A DNA stretch of 64,000 nucleotides from Anoplolepis gracilipes (taxonomy: Eukaryota > Arthropoda > Insecta > Hymenoptera > Formicidae): the NCBI RefSeq assembly GCF_047496725.1, contig NC_132983.1, positions 7,752,501-7,816,500 of the forward strand, read 5' to 3'. This document shows positions 61,642 to 64,000 of the stretch, in pieces. Position 1 is the first letter of the stretch. The number at the start of each line of letters is the position of its first letter. A program made the translations under genes and the position numbers. The notes beneath the pieces are model-generated. The model had not been told where the DNA came from. It saw only the letters and a list, made by a program, of their open reading frames with translations, and did no database searches.

Positions 61642-62082
61642 CAGGGTATCTGGTAATAACCGCCTCACCGCTCATATACAGGTAGAGCAGGTCAAACTGA
61701 ATAGAAAAGTCGTCTACCATTTTTCGATTTTCGAAATAATTATCGAGAAATTAATTACCAAAGATTGACAAATTTGGGCGAGTACAAACGCGCGGTGAGA
61801 AGGCTCATCCTACTGCTGCGCGGTTACTAGGCGCTCATTGAATGATAGGAGGAGTGGTCTACGACTAAAAATGGATGCGTATGAGTAGCGCGCCTAGTAA
61901 CCGCGTAGCGGTGGGACGGCCTTCTCGCCGCGAGCGCTTTACTCGCGCGGATTCGCCGATCTTTTTTAATTAATTTCTCGATAATTATTTCGAAAATCGA
62001 AAAATGGTAGAGGACTTTTCTACTCAGTTTGATCTGCTCTACCTGTATATGAGCGGTAAGATGGTTATTATCGGACACCCTG
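61642..62082. mobile_element. Mariner-like palindromic MITE, well preserved
   Basis: Left end CAGGGTATCTGGTAATAACC and, inverted, right end CAGGGTGTCCGATAATAACC. The arms pair for about 150 bp, including AACTGAATAGAAAAGTC and CGATTTTCGAAATAATTATC, and a central hairpin around GCGCGGTTACTAGGCGC pairs as well. TA-rich flanks are consistent with a TA target. It encodes no transposase. Relatives are at 6511 and 26239. Confidence 0.85.
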
Positions 62083-62296
62083 TATATACATTAAAGTTTC
62101 GCTTATAACAATCTTCTCTTTTTTTTTTTAAAGATACAAAAATTGTTTATATTACAATATTGTCATATACATGAAAAATATTTTTAACAAGTCAATGTCA
62201 TTTACATAGAGAGAAATTTATGGTTCTTTTTTTTACATAAACGTGTCAAAGAAAGTACCAAATACATACAATATTAAATAAAAGCGTTTACATATT
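62083..62296 (-). other. Non-coding 3' region of gypsy remnant 2
   Basis: AT-rich sequence after the pol stop codon of the second element. It may include part of its 3' LTR, but the LTR borders are not visible. Confidence 0.4.
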
Positions 62297-64000
62297 TTAA
62301 TTAGAATGATCGATAATTGGCTTAACCCATGGCTTAATTCTATCTGGTGACAAGATAGTATTATGCGGTTTCGCAGATATATTATGCCCAGGAATATCCT
62401 GCACAACGTAACGATTTTTATCTAAGACCTTTGCTATTCTGTAAGATCCTTTATATACCGGTTTTAATTTTTGATTTTCGCCTCGTTTCCTCTGATTGTC
62501 CCTTACTAGCACGAAGTTATTTTCTTTGTATTTCGTGGGCTTTTTGTGTCTAGCGTCAGACAGCTGCTTATTATAATTTTGCACCTGTTGTGTGGCTAAC
62601 TTTGCAACTTCGCGTAATTTGTCGCGTTTCGCGTTCAAATCCGTTTCAATTTGCGCAAACACTTCGATTACCTCCGAGAATGAAGAATCAAAATGATTTT
62701 TTTGATGATAACCGAAAAGAAGTTTAGATGTTTTTATCGAGCTATGGTAGGTGTTATTTATTATATATAACGCTTTATCCAGATGACTTTTCTAATCTCG
62801 CGGGTCAATTACCAGTTTACTGAGCGTTGTTTTCAAAAATCTGTTTACGCGCTCAACCATGACATTAGCCCAAGGGGCCGCGACCGTTACTTTATTATAA
62901 ATAATATTATTGTCGGCAACGAACTTTTCGAAATCTTGCTGTGAACGCGGTATCTCTATCCGACACGATGTATTCGGGTGTACCAAATATATTGAATGTA
63001 AATTTTAAATTTTCACAGACCTCTCTCGTTGATGTCGTTTTAGTTGGAAAAAGCCACGTAAATCTCGTATATGCGTCCACCACTACCAATATGTATTTAA
63101 AGCCATCTTGCGTTTCCTTTAACGGACCAAAATGGTCTATATACAATTTTTTACAAGGTGACGCAGGCGTTTGTGGAATTTGACACTCGCTCTCACGGAT
63201 ATTACCGCCCAAATTATGAGTAAGGCAAATAAGGCAATTATCGATATAATCGCGTATCTTTTTCCGCATGGAAGGAAACCCGTAATTTTCCTGAATTCTC
63301 TGGAAAGTTTTTTCTAAACCACAATGAGCCATATCGTCGTGGTGTGCCCTAATAAGACTGCTGTGCACGACTTCCGGGACTACGAAATAAGAGCGATCTG
63401 GCCCTTTTTTGTATACCAGGCCATCGATCAATTCAAACTTGTCATCATTCGCGTATTTTAACTTTTGCGCAATCTCTTTAATTTTTGCATCCTGCAATTG
63501 TTCAAATTCGAGTTCCCTCTCTAGCGGAATAGATTCAATATATGCGATCTGACGACTCAATGCGTCTACGTGTGGCATTTGCTTGCCTGACCAGTGCGAT
63601 AACTTGAATCGATAGTTTTGAAGACTCAATGTCCACCGAGCTATCCGCGGATTAAGGTTCGCCTTATTTACGGCATGGACCAGTGCATTACAATCCGTTA
63701 CTATTGTGAATTCGAGACCGTACAAATAGATATGAAATCTCTCGATTGCCTTAACGATAGCTAACATTTCTAACTCGAAACTTTGGTACCTCGATTCTGC
63801 TTGATTCGTAGATTGACTAAAATGCGCGACCGGTAGCCAATTGTTATTATTAAATTTTTGTAATAAAATCGCGCCAAGCTTTTGAGAACTTGCGTCCGTG
63901 TGTAATTGCGTTTCTGTTTGCGGATTATAGATAGCAAGAACGGGTCGAGAACACAATTCATTTTTAAGTTGTTGAAACGTTGACATGCATTGACCGTCGA
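62297..64000 (-). pseudogene. Ty3/gypsy pol remnant 2: RNase H and integrase, continues past the window
   Basis: From the window edge leftwards, RNase H has TDASSQKLGAIL near 63900, the ELEML block near 63770 and TDCNALVHAVNK near 63690. VDALSRQ marks the connection. Integrase has the HHCC zinc region (HDDMAHCGLEKTF ... CLICL near 63240), catalytic Asp in YIDHFGPL and VSDRDTAF, and the catalytic Glu in MVERVNRFLK near 62845. The C-terminal core has KPVYKGSYRIAKVL, then RYVVQDIPGHN near 62400, a GPY/F-type module. Lesions are a frameshift near 62930 and an in-frame TAG at 62792, after DPRD. RT, protease and gag lie beyond 64000. It differs from remnant 1 in sequence and base composition, so it is a separate lineage. 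It was probably inactivated fairly recently. Confidence 0.9.

Overview
The window looks like insect nuclear DNA: very AT-rich, intron-split genes with GT/AG junctions, CYP4-type cytochrome P450 exons and many eukaryotic transposons. The P450 exons and the repeat types fit Hymenoptera, most likely an ant, but the species is an inference. I find no bacterial feature and no gene that is clearly intact.

The backbone is a decayed cluster of CYP4 P450 copies at roughly 7.4-57.8 kb. The ancestral 12-exon layout can be read by comparing copies. From left to right: copy A (minus strand, exons 11-12 only), copy B (plus, exons 6-12), copy C (plus, all 12 exons, about 509 codons once one frameshift is discounted), copy D (plus, part of exon 2, exons 3-5 and 10-12), a 100-bp piece of a D-like exon 11, copy F (an older, diverged last-exon tail) and copy E (plus, all 12 exons, last exon split by a 3.6-kb insertion). 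Every copy has lesions: frameshifts, stops, lost splice donors, or loss of the conserved ExxR residues. The intergenic blocks are also homologous to each other, so whole gene-plus-flank units were duplicated. Most truncation points lie at transposon edges.

The insertions are the second story. 1-2.8 kb: a satellite, a hairpin and a long foldback element. 2.8-5.9 kb and 26.7-29.0 kb: two relatives of one animal transposase family, the second at the broken 5' end of copy D. 9.4 and 13.2 kb: two copies of one palindromic element, each with a perfect 12-bp target duplication. 12.2 and 35.5 kb: probable solo LTRs. 33.4-41.7 kb: an 8.3-kb decayed Helitron with both termini, a Rep/helicase gene and two small spliced passenger genes on opposite strands; it is nested in a foldback element that itself broke P450 copy F. 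52.0-55.7 kb: a TG...CA insertion with a GCAT target duplication and an eight-copy 91-bp array.

The right end (57.9-64.0 kb) holds two Ty3/gypsy retrotransposon remnants, both on the minus strand, separated by a mariner-like palindromic MITE; the second runs off the window. The most unusual items are the Helitron passenger genes, the P450 exon fragment abutting the Helitron 3' end, and the palindromic 12-bp-TSD family.
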